Shown here: one piece after another, positions 7,443 to 15,877 of the stretch
Position numbering within the stretch: the stretch's first letter is position 1
Layout: each line of letters begins with the position of its first letter
Assembly (NCBI GenBank): GCA_944392625.1
Contig: CALXXG010000086.1
Span: 1-36,950 of the forward strand
From: an uncultured Rickettsiales bacterium
Lineage (GTDB): Bacteria; Pseudomonadota; Alphaproteobacteria; Rickettsiales; UBA1997
DNA length: 36,950 nucleotides
Direction of reading: 5' to 3'
The notes under the pieces: generated by a model
What the model saw: the letters and a program-made list of their open reading frames with translations, nothing else
What the model was told of the DNA's origin: nothing
Database searches by the model: none
Position numbers and translations under genes: made by a program

Positions 7443-8834
7443 ATGCTTGAGTTATCAAAAAAAGACAAAGATTTTTTAAATTCTCTAAGCGATGGACTTG
7501 GTGAAACTGTTGATAGTACAATAAAAAAATTAGAATTTCCTATTACAAATGGTGAATTGGAGAATTCAGAAAAATTATCATCCAAAACATTATCTGATGA
7601 AACAAGAAAAATACTAAAAGATTTTGCTTATGATACTTTTTTCTTGGCTGATGAAAAAATTTTATTTTCTCTTAATAAGGCGTTAATAGATCATCAGTTA
7701 AGAAATATACAATATTATAGGCTATTTAATAAATTTAATAAATTTAATTTATTATCGGAAGAAGAAAAGAAAAATCTGGAACATTATAAAGAAAAACTTG
7801 AAGAAGCTCTTATTGTACATGATTCCGATAAACTTGATGAAAAAGATATTATAGAACATTATATATCTCAAGAATTTATAACTAAAATTAGTAATATTGA
7901 AGAAAATTTAAAAACAGCTTTTAAACATATAGCAGCAGCTATGAGAAGAATTCACGGAGATATGAACAGACATCATAATGATTACTATAATTATCATCCA
8001 AATGAGGTTGACGGTATAACGAAATACATAATATTGGAACATGTAATTGATGTGATATCTATAGGGGATAAAAAACTTGAAAATATTGGTGATTTTTATA
8101 GTAAAAAAAAGGATGTTTGTTTTAACAATTTTTCAAAACATAATGATAGACTTATAACAGAAATTTATAATCTATATAAGAATATTTTTAATAGTGTTGA
8201 AAATTTAAAAGCAGAAAGAGAAAAATTAAAAGCGGAATTAAAAGTTTTAACAGATAAAAGATTAAAAGAAGAACAAACACGAAATGCAAATGAATCTAAT
8301 GAAAATTTGCTAAAAATTGATTTAGAAATTAAAAACAAGCAAGATACTTTAAAAAATCTTAATAATATAATTCGTGAAAATACTGAGGAGATTGTATGGC
8401 AAAAAATGAATGATGATTTTGATAATTCTATAAATCAAGTAAAAGAATTAGAAAAAAATCTTTATTTTGCAATTGAGGATGAATGGAAAAAGGCTAAAAG
8501 AACTAAGGAAGGCAAAGAAAATGTTTTAAAATATTTTTCTGAAATTTCTAAACAAAAGAAAAATATATTTAATAAAAATTTTAGTTTGTTAGAAGAATTA
8601 AAAAAACTATCATTAAAAGCATCATTGTTAAAAGAATCAAATGGTGAAGTAAAAGATACTATGGCTTTATTAAAGATTTCTTCTATTTTGCAAAGTTTAA
8701 AATCTAGAGATTCTTTAAATCAAAATCCAGTGATTAATGATATGTTAAAAAATGACAATGTTGCAAAAAAAGTAGAATATATTGAACAAAGAAATAAGCA
8801 AAGTGGAGATAATTTTTATATAGCATCCCGTTAA
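7443..8834 (+). CDS. Uncharacterised coiled-coil protein
   Basis: I do not recognise this 463-residue protein. It is charged and Lys/Glu/Asn-rich, with no signal peptide and no membrane segment, so it is probably cytoplasmic unless exported by a dedicated system. Residues ~235-320 and ~330-400 show heptad-like Leu/Ile spacing with many Lys/Glu, consistent with long coiled coils. A His-rich patch (RRIHGDMNRHHNDYYNYHP) lies near residue 165-185. It has its own good promoter 26 bases upstream of the ATG and is followed 69 bases later by an ACT-domain gene. No catalytic motif is apparent. Structural or effector-type roles are possible but unsupported. Confidence 0.75.
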   Translation: MLELSKKDKDFLNSLSDGLGETVDSTIKKLEFPITNGELENSEKLSSKTLSDETRKILKDFAYDTFFLADEKILFSLNKALIDHQLRNIQYYRLFNKFNKFNLLSEEEKKNLEHYKEKLEEALIVHDSDKLDEKDIIEHYISQEFITKISNIEENLKTAFKHIAAAMRRIHGDMNRHHNDYYNYHPNEVDGITKYIILEHVIDVISIGDKKLENIGDFYSKKKDVCFNNFSKHNDRLITEIYNLYKNIFNSVENLKAEREKLKAELKVLTDKRLKEEQTRNANESNENLLKIDLEIKNKQDTLKNLNNIIRENTEEIVWQKMNDDFDNSINQVKELEKNLYFAIEDEWKKAKRTKEGKENVLKYFSEISKQKKNIFNKNFSLLEELKKLSLKASLLKESNGEVKDTMALLKISSILQSLKSRDSLNQNPVINDMLKNDNVAKKVEYIEQRNKQSGDNFYIASR

Positions 8835-8903
8835 TAAGAATTTATTTGATTTTTAAAAAGCAATATATATTCTAATATACATATATTCATAAAGTTTTAA
8901 AAT

Positions 8904-9476
8904 ATGACAGATTTAAGTAGTATAAAAAATCAAGTGTTAGAGGCCTCTAAAGATCCAATTCCTGATACAAAAAATGAAGATGAAAGAAGTTTAATAACTT
9001 TGATCATAGATAATGTTAAAGGAGTTTTAGCTAAAATAGCTACTTTTTGTTCTGAAAATGATATTAATATTGAAAAACTTACAATTTCAAATTTTAAAAC
9101 AGATACAAGTTTGCAGAGGGCTGTTTTCTATGTTAGTGGTAATAGATTAAGAGTTAATGCTTTAATTGAAAAACTTAGTCAGCTTGATTTTATAAAGCAT
9201 GCTTCAAACTTTCAATCAAACAATTATATTGAAAGGGAGCTAATGCTTTTAAAAATATTGGATACAGATCCATCATTATCAAGAATTATGGATTTAGTGA
9301 ATGAATATTCTGGAGAGACAATTTTATTTAGAGGTCATGTAATGATTTTTCAATTTACAAATGAAGAAGAAAAAAATGAGGAATTAACTCAAAGATTAGA
9401 AAACTTATCTCAAAATATTGAAATTTTAAAAAGTGGAATTGTTGCTACATCTTTAGATGAAAAAATGAATAATTAA
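8904..9476 (+). CDS. ilvH: Acetolactate synthase small (regulatory) subunit-like ACT protein
   Basis: 190 residues. The ACT domain at residues ~28-105 matches the regulatory subunit of acetohydroxyacid synthase: ITLIIDNVKGVLAKIATFCSENDINIEKLTIS, then LQRAVFYVSG, and IERELMLLKI at ~107-116, the hallmark junction to the C-terminal domain. In that enzyme the small subunit confers valine feedback inhibition on the catalytic subunit and stimulates it at the first step of branched-chain amino-acid synthesis. It carries an N-terminal extension of ~25 residues. No catalytic subunit gene (ilvB/ilvI) and no ilvC is next to it, which is unusual. It ends just before a strong terminator. It could have been recruited as a stand-alone ACT sensor. 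Confidence 0.75.
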   Translation: MTDLSSIKNQVLEASKDPIPDTKNEDERSLITLIIDNVKGVLAKIATFCSENDINIEKLTISNFKTDTSLQRAVFYVSGNRLRVNALIEKLSQLDFIKHASNFQSNNYIERELMLLKILDTDPSLSRIMDLVNEYSGETILFRGHVMIFQFTNEEEKNEELTQRLENLSQNIEILKSGIVATSLDEKMNN

Positions 9477-9497
9477 AATATAATTTTTATATTTTTT

Positions 9498-9530
9498 AAC
9501 CCTTAGATTAAAAACTAAGGGTTTTTATTT
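9498..9530 (+). terminator. Rho-independent terminator after ilvH
   Basis: The 9-bp stem AACCCTTAG (9498-9506) / CTAAGGGTT (9515-9523) is followed by TTTATTT. It is strong and correctly placed, 21 bases after the stop codon. Confidence 0.85.
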
Positions 9531-9613
9531 TATTCAATTTTTAATATATTTCTTGCTTTTTATTTTAATAAAAATTATATCATATATGACACAGCTAACT
9601 AATTTATTAATAA

Positions 9614-10320
9614 ATAAAAAATAACAACAACAAAAAACAGCGGGGTTTTTCTCTTATAGAACTATCTATAGTATTAATTATAATAGGACTATTAGTAGCA
9701 GGTGTTACAGGTGGACAATCTCTTATAGAGAGTGCTAGAGTAAGAGCTTTAATGACCGAAATTAGAAATATGAAACAGGCGGCTTTGACATTTTATACTG
9801 ATTACAATAGACTGTCGGGTGATACTAATAAAGATGGAATGTTAGGTAATGATGATTATTTACCTGTAAGCCATTTTAATGATATAAATGACGGCTATAA
9901 TAGTTATGATAACACAATATTTTATCCAGACTTATCTCTTGCTGAGCTTGGTTTAGATGGAATTATTGATTTTAGACTTTCTTCGGACTATAACACAATG
10001 TTTTCAAAAATTATAAAAAATGCAAGTTATTATTATAGAAGTGGCGAAGTTGAAAATGACGCATCTAGGTTTGATTATGGAACTAATAACAAAAATTTTT
10101 TAGTTTTAAATCCGAGCGGATATGGAAAAATGAAGATAGAATGCCGGCAAAAATATTAAAAAGCATTGATGATAAAATGGATGATGGAGAATATAATAAA
10201 GGAAGTATGAGAAGCGATTGTGTTATACCAAGCACTGATAGCTATGGGAATATCAGTTATGATGAGGCTATAGAGGATGAAAACGTATGTGATGAAAGCT
10301 GGCATATGATTGACATATAA
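9614..10320 (+). pseudogene. Type IV pilin-like gene, damaged start and frameshift
   Basis: The frame beginning at 9614 reads a prepilin leader, KKQRGFSLIELSIVLIIIG, followed by a hydrophobic helix and ARVRALMTEIRNMKQAALTFYTDYNRL. This is the standard type IV prepilin / pseudopilin N-terminus cleaved by PilD before Phe. The codon where ATG is expected (9614) is ATA, preceded by a TAA at 9611, and no other start exists upstream. The frame ends early at 10159. The adjacent frame continues from the same place (KNEDRMPAKILKSIDDKMDDG...) to a TAA at 10318-10320, so one base is missing, most simply an A from the A-run at 10126-10130. The C-terminal part contains the two Cys expected in many pilins. 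The two lesions suggest a pseudogene. A sequencing error or slippage-based switching could explain the frameshift alone. Confidence 0.8.
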
Positions 10321-10326
10321 AAATAA

Positions 10327-10356
10327 TGTAGCGTTGATTTTGCATTCAACGCTACA
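10327..10356 (-). terminator. Strong hairpin terminator between pilin remnant and phosphohexomutase
   Basis: An 11-bp perfect stem, TGTAGCGTTGA (10327-10337) / TCAACGCTACA (10346-10356), lies between convergent reading frames. The minus-strand side is followed by TTATTTTT, so it best serves the gene ending at 10370. It may act on both strands. Confidence 0.8.
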
Positions 10357-10369
10357 ATAATAAATTGAA

Positions 10370-11752
10370 TTATAATTTTACATCGACTCCAAATGCTTTC
10401 AATTGTTCAACTAAATCAGCTTTAACTTTCTCAAGTCCTTCAGGACTTAGTGCTTCACATCTTAAAGTCAAATCAGGCTGCGTATTTGATGCCCTAACTA
10501 GCCACCATCCATCCGGCATATTGGCTCTAACGCCATCAACACCAACAAAGTCTCTGCCTTCTTTTTTTAATTTTTCAGCCAATTGTTGTGAAATTTCAAA
10601 TTTTCTTTCATCACCAACTGTTGCTCTAATTTCGGCCGTTGCATAAACTTTAGGTAATGATGCAATTATATCGTGCAATGTTTCATCGCTATTGCTTAAG
10701 ATGTTAAGCAATTTCATTGAACTATAAATTCCATCATCAAAATTGTGGTTTTCACCCCAATAAATATGGCCGCTTGTTTCGCCTGCTAATTTTATATTAT
10801 CACTTGCCATTTTAGCTTTTATAGTTGAGTGTCCTGGTTTCCACATAACTGGAACTCCGCCATTTTTTGCTATGTCGTCATATAATACCTTGCTAGCTTT
10901 TACTTCGGACATAACTTTTTCACCCTTATGAGTTTTTAGATATTCTCTTTCAAAAACAAGCAATAGTTGATCTCCATATAAAACGTATCCAGTTGAATCA
11001 ACAACGCCCAATCTGTCGCCATCTCCATCAAAAGCAATGCCTAAATCATATTTTCCCTCAACAACTTCTTTTTGCAATGCTTCCATGTTTTTTGCAACAG
11101 AAGGATCTGGATGATGGTTAGGAAAATCTCCATCAACATTTGCAAAAATTGCCTTTTGTTTTCCTGGCAACTGTTTTATAACATCTTCAAGAATTGCACC
11201 GTCGGCACCATTTCCTGCATCCCATACAACGTTTAATGTTTTTTTGCCGGGTTTAAATTGACTAACTAAAAATTTTATATATTCATTTCTTACATTTTTA
11301 TCTTCTTTTATAGTTCCTTTTCCTTCTGCAAAATCACCGCTTTTTGAAATTCTGCCTAATTCTTGAATATCATCACCCCAAAAAGGTCCTTCTTGAGTTA
11401 ACATTTTAAAGCCGTTATATTCCTTAGGGTTATGAGACGCGCTTATAATAAATCCAGCATCTGTATTTAAATATTTCATTGCAAAATAAACACCTGGAGT
11501 AGGCATTAATCCAATTATTATAACATCTATTCCAGATTCTGATAAACCTCTTGCTGTTTCTTTTGAATATAGAGGTGAAGTATGTCTTCCATCGTATCCC
11601 AAAACACAAGATTTTTTATTTCTTTGTCTCAATACTGTGCCAAACGATCTTCCAACAAAATAAGCATCAACTTCACTTATTTCTTTATCAACAAGTCCCC
11701 TAATATCATAAGCTTTTAAAACATTAGATTTAATTTCATGAGATTTATTCAT
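10370..11752 (-). CDS. Phosphomannomutase/phosphoglucomutase
   Basis: Alpha-D-phosphohexomutase interconverting hexose 1- and 6-phosphates, feeding nucleotide-sugar synthesis for LPS or other glycans. The 460-residue length matches the bifunctional PMM/PGM (ManB/AlgC type) group. Visible motifs are AYDIRG (14-19), the phosphoserine loop SASHNP with catalytic Ser106, the metal-binding DGDGDR (242-247), the sugar-binding GETSGH, and a C-terminal phosphate-binding loop RASNTQPDLTLR. It is a single gene between two convergent terminators with its own promoter. Mannose versus glucose preference cannot be decided. Confidence 0.92.
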   Translation of the reverse strand: MNKSHEIKSNVLKAYDIRGLVDKEISEVDAYFVGRSFGTVLRQRNKKSCVLGYDGRHTSPLYSKETARGLSESGIDVIIIGLMPTPGVYFAMKYLNTDAGFIISASHNPKEYNGFKMLTQEGPFWGDDIQELGRISKSGDFAEGKGTIKEDKNVRNEYIKFLVSQFKPGKKTLNVVWDAGNGADGAILEDVIKQLPGKQKAIFANVDGDFPNHHPDPSVAKNMEALQKEVVEGKYDLGIAFDGDGDRLGVVDSTGYVLYGDQLLLVFEREYLKTHKGEKVMSEVKASKVLYDDIAKNGGVPVMWKPGHSTIKAKMASDNIKLAGETSGHIYWGENHNFDDGIYSSMKLLNILSNSDETLHDIIASLPKVYATAEIRATVGDERKFEISQQLAEKLKKEGRDFVGVDGVRANMPDGWWLVRASNTQPDLTLRCEALSPEGLEKVKADLVEQLKAFGVDVKL

Positions 11753-11781
11753 ATTAACGTTTTTTTATTGAACTAAATGAT

Positions 11782-11809
11782 ATAGTAAAATATAAAAAAT
11801 AAAAAGCAA
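11782..11809 (-). promoter_or_regulatory. Putative promoter of the phosphohexomutase gene
   Basis: On the minus strand TTGCTT (11809-11804) and TACTAT (11787-11782) are spaced by 16 bases, about 30 bases before the ATG at 11752. In DNA this AT-rich the call is tentative. Confidence 0.4.
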
Positions 11810-11842
11810 TTTTTAATAGCTATAAAATATTAGTAAAATTTC

Positions 11843-11870
11843 TTGATAATATTTTATATAATGTTATAAT
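11843..11870 (+). promoter_or_regulatory. Putative promoter and RBS of the metallophosphatase gene
   Basis: TTGATA (11843-11848) and a perfect TATAAT (11865-11870) are spaced by 16 bases, 30 bases before the ATG at 11901. An AAAGGT ribosome-binding sequence lies about 5 bases upstream of that ATG, which is rare for genes in this window. Confidence 0.55.
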
Positions 11871-11900
11871 ATCTTTTAGTTTTTTAAGTAAAGGTAATAT

Positions 11901-14189
11901 ATGAATTTAAATAAAGCAATCGTTGATTTGTCTCAGTTAACATTAGATCAGCAAATATATTTTTTAGATAGTTGCTATTCTTCTCTTAGTAAATTAATGG
12001 AAAATAACACAAACAACAACAAATTAGCTATCATAAGCGATACTCATGGCGACTTTGCGGCAATGCTTGCTTCTTTACTTGAATCTGGAATTGTTAAAAT
12101 AAAACCAGGTGAATTTACATATTACGACACAATTGATCAAAAATTTTTGCCTAGTAAATCTATAGAATATAATTCAGAAGTTGACGAATCACGTGTATGT
12201 TCGTTTTTTATATCTCTTTTTGATAAAAAGATGACATTATTAAATGAGATAGTAACTAATCTTTATAATGAAAAATTAATTAACTTTTTTGATTTTAAAA
12301 AAAGCTATAAAAATATAGATGAAATTTTAGATATTCTAAAACAACATAAAATTATAATACCATTAATAGAGGAAATAAAAAATAATTTTTATAGACGTTT
12401 TGCAAAAATTATAGAAAATGATGTACATGGTGAATTGTCTTTTAAAATAGGTGATTTTTCCAAACAATATGGCATGTACATATTTTCATCAGAAGGCATG
12501 TTAAAATTTAATAAATTTTTGAAAGAAAATTATTTATTGTTTACTGAAAATGAATTAGAAATTTTTACTAATATTTTAAATAGTAATTTATGTGTCATAC
12601 CAACACCATTTATTAATAAAGAGTACACCGGTTCATTTTATCATTTAGGTGATATAGTAGATAGAGGAAGGGAAAGTCTTACAAGTCTTTTGTTTTTAGA
12701 AAAATTGTGTGATACATATAGAAATGAATTTCCAGATAAAAAATTGCCTATTAATATTGTCGCTGGAAACCATGAAGCAAATGATACTGGAAAAGGATCT
12801 AATAATATTAGAGAAAGAAATGGCGCTGAGGCCTATAATCTTTATAAGGCTACACTTGCAAGAATGTTAGCTAAAGGATATATAAAAAGTGGATATATTA
12901 TTGGTAATGATGATAATAATATAACGCTAATGACACATTCTGCATTTTTGGAAAGTGATTTACCAATTTTATTTTATTCTTTTTATAATTTATGTAAAAT
13001 AAAGAAAGAAGATGATTTACAATCAAAAGAAAACAAAGTTGATTTTGAGTCTGTAAACTTATGCCTAAAGAAGAAATATTTAGAATCATTAAAAAGAGAA
13101 TTTTCTGATTCAAAGTTAAATGTACTACTTACAAAGCTATATTCTTTTATTGAAAATGAAAAAAATATATTAAATAATTTATGTAAAAAAACTAAATATC
13201 TTTTTGATGAAGAATACGAAAAAATATTTATAGACAATATCAAAAAAACTTTTTCTATAAAAGAACTATTACAAATAAGAACCATTATGCTTGATGCCAT
13301 GATAAAAATGAATATAGGACCAGATGGAAAGATTGCTAAAGATGATGAAATATATAGTTCAATAGAAAGTACAAATGGCTTGGATGATAGTTTATTAATG
13401 AAATTTGATATTGAAAATATTACGATACCAATAGGTTTTTGGCAAAGAATATTGACGGCTAAATTTGACGAAGACACGGTTGTATGCAACCAATGTTTAG
13501 GACATGAACCCATGCCATTTATAACTAAATCTTTTTCCTTTAAAAATAACGGTAAATTAAAAACGGTAAACTTCTTTGATAGTGCCAGAAGCTATAAACG
13601 TTCTAATTATTTTTCTGCAGATTGTTTTTACGCTAAAGATAAAGTAATTGATATTACATTTAATAATTACAGCATTCCGATAACAACATATTACACACTA
13701 AAAAATGATAATATTCAGTTGGAAGAGCCATGTTCGCAAACTTCTTATTTAATACAGGGAATAGAGATGTATAGTATAAATAATTTTCAAAAGATAAATT
13801 CTATTTTTTATAGTTATAACCATGAAGGAAAACCATGCAAAAAATTATATTATGACGGATGTTTGATTGATAATAATCAGATAATTACTAATAATAGCAG
13901 TTCAAAAGATACAAAAGATAATAATGATGAAAAAAATGATAATAAAAAATATGAATATTCAAAAAAAGAAGAATTACATTCTACATTACATTTTGATAAT
14001 AATTTAGTTGAATTTGAAGAAGATATTAAATGTGAAGATGGAGATGAGTATTGTATTGAAAATTTTTCAGAAGAAGTTGAAGAAAAAGATAAAGATGGAC
14101 ATTTTTTAGAAAAAACTAATCAAGAAGAAGTGAAAAATAACTTATTACTAAAAATAAAGAATAATAGCATGCAGACTATTATTAAATAA
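11901..14189 (+). CDS. Large PPP-like metallophosphatase with insertion and acidic tail
   Basis: 762 residues. The calcineurin-type metallophosphoesterase signature is present in order: SDTHGD (D47, H49), GDIVDRG (D251 to G256), GNHE (N290, H291), THSAF (H346) and GHEPMP (H535). These are the metal-binding and catalytic residues of the PPP family of Ser/Thr phosphatases and Ap4A hydrolases. In ordinary members the first two motifs are ~30 residues apart; here ~200 residues separate them, so a large unknown domain is inserted. A second long insert lies between H346 and H535. The last ~110 residues are low-complexity Asn/Lys/Glu/Asp. There is no signal peptide. It has its own promoter and terminator. 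The substrate is unknown. A secreted-effector role is conceivable given the type IV secretion genes at 28691-36950, but nothing here shows it. Confidence 0.8.
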   Translation: MNLNKAIVDLSQLTLDQQIYFLDSCYSSLSKLMENNTNNNKLAIISDTHGDFAAMLASLLESGIVKIKPGEFTYYDTIDQKFLPSKSIEYNSEVDESRVCSFFISLFDKKMTLLNEIVTNLYNEKLINFFDFKKSYKNIDEILDILKQHKIIIPLIEEIKNNFYRRFAKIIENDVHGELSFKIGDFSKQYGMYIFSSEGMLKFNKFLKENYLLFTENELEIFTNILNSNLCVIPTPFINKEYTGSFYHLGDIVDRGRESLTSLLFLEKLCDTYRNEFPDKKLPINIVAGNHEANDTGKGSNNIRERNGAEAYNLYKATLARMLAKGYIKSGYIIGNDDNNITLMTHSAFLESDLPILFYSFYNLCKIKKEDDLQSKENKVDFESVNLCLKKKYLESLKREFSDSKLNVLLTKLYSFIENEKNILNNLCKKTKYLFDEEYEKIFIDNIKKTFSIKELLQIRTIMLDAMIKMNIGPDGKIAKDDEIYSSIESTNGLDDSLLMKFDIENITIPIGFWQRILTAKFDEDTVVCNQCLGHEPMPFITKSFSFKNNGKLKTVNFFDSARSYKRSNYFSADCFYAKDKVIDITFNNYSIPITTYYTLKNDNIQLEEPCSQTSYLIQGIEMYSINNFQKINSIFYSYNHEGKPCKKLYYDGCLIDNNQIITNNSSSKDTKDNNDEKNDNKKYEYSKKEELHSTLHFDNNLVEFEEDIKCEDGDEYCIENFSEEVEEKDKDGHFLEKTNQEEVKNNLLLKIKNNSMQTIIK

Positions 14190-14197
14190 CTTTACAA

Positions 14198-14223
14198 TAA
14201 CGGTTATTAATAAATAACCGTTA
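14198..14223. terminator. Bidirectional hairpin between phosphatase and clpX
   Basis: The 11-bp perfect stem TAACGGTTATT (14198-14208) / AATAACCGTTA (14213-14223) with a 4-base loop lies between convergent stops at 14189 and 14236. T-rich sequence follows on the plus strand. Confidence 0.75.
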
Positions 14224-14235
14224 AATTTTATATTA

Positions 14236-15477
14236 TTAAGAATTAGTTACTGTCTTTTTTAGAATTAGTTTAGGTTGAGCTTTTTCTGTTATACATTCTT
14301 TTGTGATTATAACTTTTTCAACGTCATTTTCTGATGGAATATCAAACATTACATCAAGTAATAAATTTTCGACTATTGCCCTTAAACCCCTTGCCCCAGT
14401 TTTTCTTTTAATTGCTTTTTTTGCTATTTCTTTCAAGGCGTCATCTTCAAATTCTAATGAAACGCCTTCAAGTTCGAATAATTTTTGAAATTGTTTAACA
14501 ATTGAATTTTTTGGTTCCGTCAAAACTTTGATTAAGTCTTCTTCCGTCAATTCATCAATTGTACAAATTACTGGCAATCGTCCAACTAGTTCTGGAATTA
14601 AACCAAATTTTATAAGATCGTCAGTTTCAACATCGTTTATTAAATCTTTTAATTTTTTATCATCCTTGATTTTAACCTTCGCACCAAAACCAATTGTTGT
14701 ATCTTTACTTCTATCAGCTATAATTTTGTCAAGTCCAACAAATGCTCCACCGCAGATAAATAATATATTGCTTGTATCAACTTTAATAAATTCTTGATTT
14801 GGATGTTTTCTGCCGCCTTGAGGTGGAACGTTTGCAACTGTTCCTTCTATTAATTTCAATAAAGCCTGCTGCACACCTTCACCAGAAACATCTCTAGTTA
14901 TTGATGGGTTTTCACTTTTTCTACCAATTTTATCTATTTCGTCAATATAAATTATGCCTCTCTCTGCTTTTGCAACATTCATATCCGCATTTTGAAGGAG
15001 CTTTAAAATTATATTTTCAACATCTTCGCCAACGTAACCGGCTTCTGTTAATGTTGTGGCGTCAGCTATAGCAAATGGTACGTCTAATATTTTTGCTAAA
15101 GTTTGAGCTAATAAAGTTTTACCAGATCCTGTAGAACCAATTATTAAAATATTAGATTTATTAATTTCAACATTGTTATTTTTGTCATTTAAATTATTTA
15201 TTCTTTTATAATGATTATAAACAGCAACAGATAAGATTTTTTTGGCCTTATCTTGTCCAATTACATAATCATTTAAAAAAGCTAATATTTCCTTTGGTTT
15301 TAAATTATTCTTATTGAATGATAAATCTGAAGAATTATTTGCCAATTCATGTTCTATAACATCATGGCACAACTTTATACATTCGTCACAAATACAAACA
15401 CCTGGACCTGCAATTAATTTTTTAGCTTCCTTCTGAGATTTACCACAAAAAGAACAACAAAGATCCTTCTTATCCAT
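14236..15477 (-). CDS. clpX: ATP-dependent Clp protease ATP-binding subunit ClpX
   Basis: AAA+ unfoldase that feeds substrates into ClpP. 413 residues, normal length. The N-terminal zinc-binding domain has C8-x2-C11 and C30-x2-C33 (CSFC ... CDEC). Walker A is GSTGSGKT (114-121), the pore loop GYVG is at 147-150, Walker [11 protein letters not shown] at 175-184, and the RKH loop lies in [10 protein letters not shown]. The arginine-finger and sensor regions follow (TGARGLRAI). No clpP or lon gene lies beside it in this window, which differs from the common clpP-clpX-lon order. It lies 19 bases downstream of rpmJ on the same strand and is probably co-transcribed with it. Confidence 0.97.
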   Translation of the reverse strand: MDKKDLCCSFCGKSQKEAKKLIAGPGVCICDECIKLCHDVIEHELANNSSDLSFNKNNLKPKEILAFLNDYVIGQDKAKKILSVAVYNHYKRINNLNDKNNNVEINKSNILIIGSTGSGKTLLAQTLAKILDVPFAIADATTLTEAGYVGEDVENIILKLLQNADMNVAKAERGIIYIDEIDKIGRKSENPSITRDVSGEGVQQALLKLIEGTVANVPPQGGRKHPNQEFIKVDTSNILFICGGAFVGLDKIIADRSKDTTIGFGAKVKIKDDKKLKDLINDVETDDLIKFGLIPELVGRLPVICTIDELTEEDLIKVLTEPKNSIVKQFQKLFELEGVSLEFEDDALKEIAKKAIKRKTGARGLRAIVENLLLDVMFDIPSENDVEKVIITKECITEKAQPKLILKKTVTNS

Positions 15478-15496
15478 GTTATCTTGAAATTGTTTA

Positions 15497-15649
15497 TTAA
15501 CCTTGAGATGCTTTAAATCTAGGGTTTACTTTGTTAATTATAACTAAAACACTCTTTTTACCGCCGTTTTTTTTGCTTTTCTTTCTTCTAACGACTTTAC
15601 AATTTTTATCTCTGTTTTTTAAATTCTTTATAGAACCAACTATCTTCAT
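15497..15649 (-). CDS. rpmJ: 50S ribosomal protein bL36
   Basis: A 50-codon gene. The translation starts [20 protein letters not shown] and ends [13 protein letters not shown], matching the N- and C-terminal halves of zinc-free proteobacterial L36 (SLKxLKxRHxxCxVVRR ... NKxNxRFKARQG). The family usually has 41 residues. Here about nine extra, mostly Lys/Gly/Asn residues ([10 protein letters not shown]) sit in the central turn after VVRR. The start ATG at 15649 is preceded by TAGGTA. It lies 19 bases upstream of clpX and is probably in one transcript with it. Confidence 0.88.
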   Translation of the reverse strand: MKIVGSIKNLKNRDKNCKVVRRKKSKKNGGKKSVLVIINKVNPRFKASQG

Positions 15650-15669
15650 TTTTATACCTATTATTTAAT

Positions 15670-15698
15670 ATATTATATAAAACACATATACTTTGCAA
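15670..15698 (-). promoter_or_regulatory. Putative promoter of rpmJ-clpX
   Basis: On the minus strand TTGCAA (15698-15693) and TAATAT (15675-15670) are spaced by 17 bases, about 20 bases upstream of the rpmJ ATG. An overlapping TATAAT gives only a 15-base spacer. The call is tentative. Confidence 0.35.
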
Positions 15699-15877
15699 GG
15701 ATATTTTATTTTAATTTAAAAATCAAGAGAAATTTTATATATCATTATAAGAAACTTGGCGAGTAGTTATAGCATAGCTAATTACTGATAAAATAAATTG
15801 TAATATATTTTAAAATAAACTTGATTAAAAATTTTCGAGTTATATAGTCTAAAACTAATATGCCTAAATAAAGCAAT

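Noticed and set aside
12983..13513. Minus-strand ORF of 176 codons inside the phosphatase gene
   Set aside because: Overlaps a well-supported coding sequence; Ser/Ile/Phe-rich composition typical of antisense AT-rich frames.
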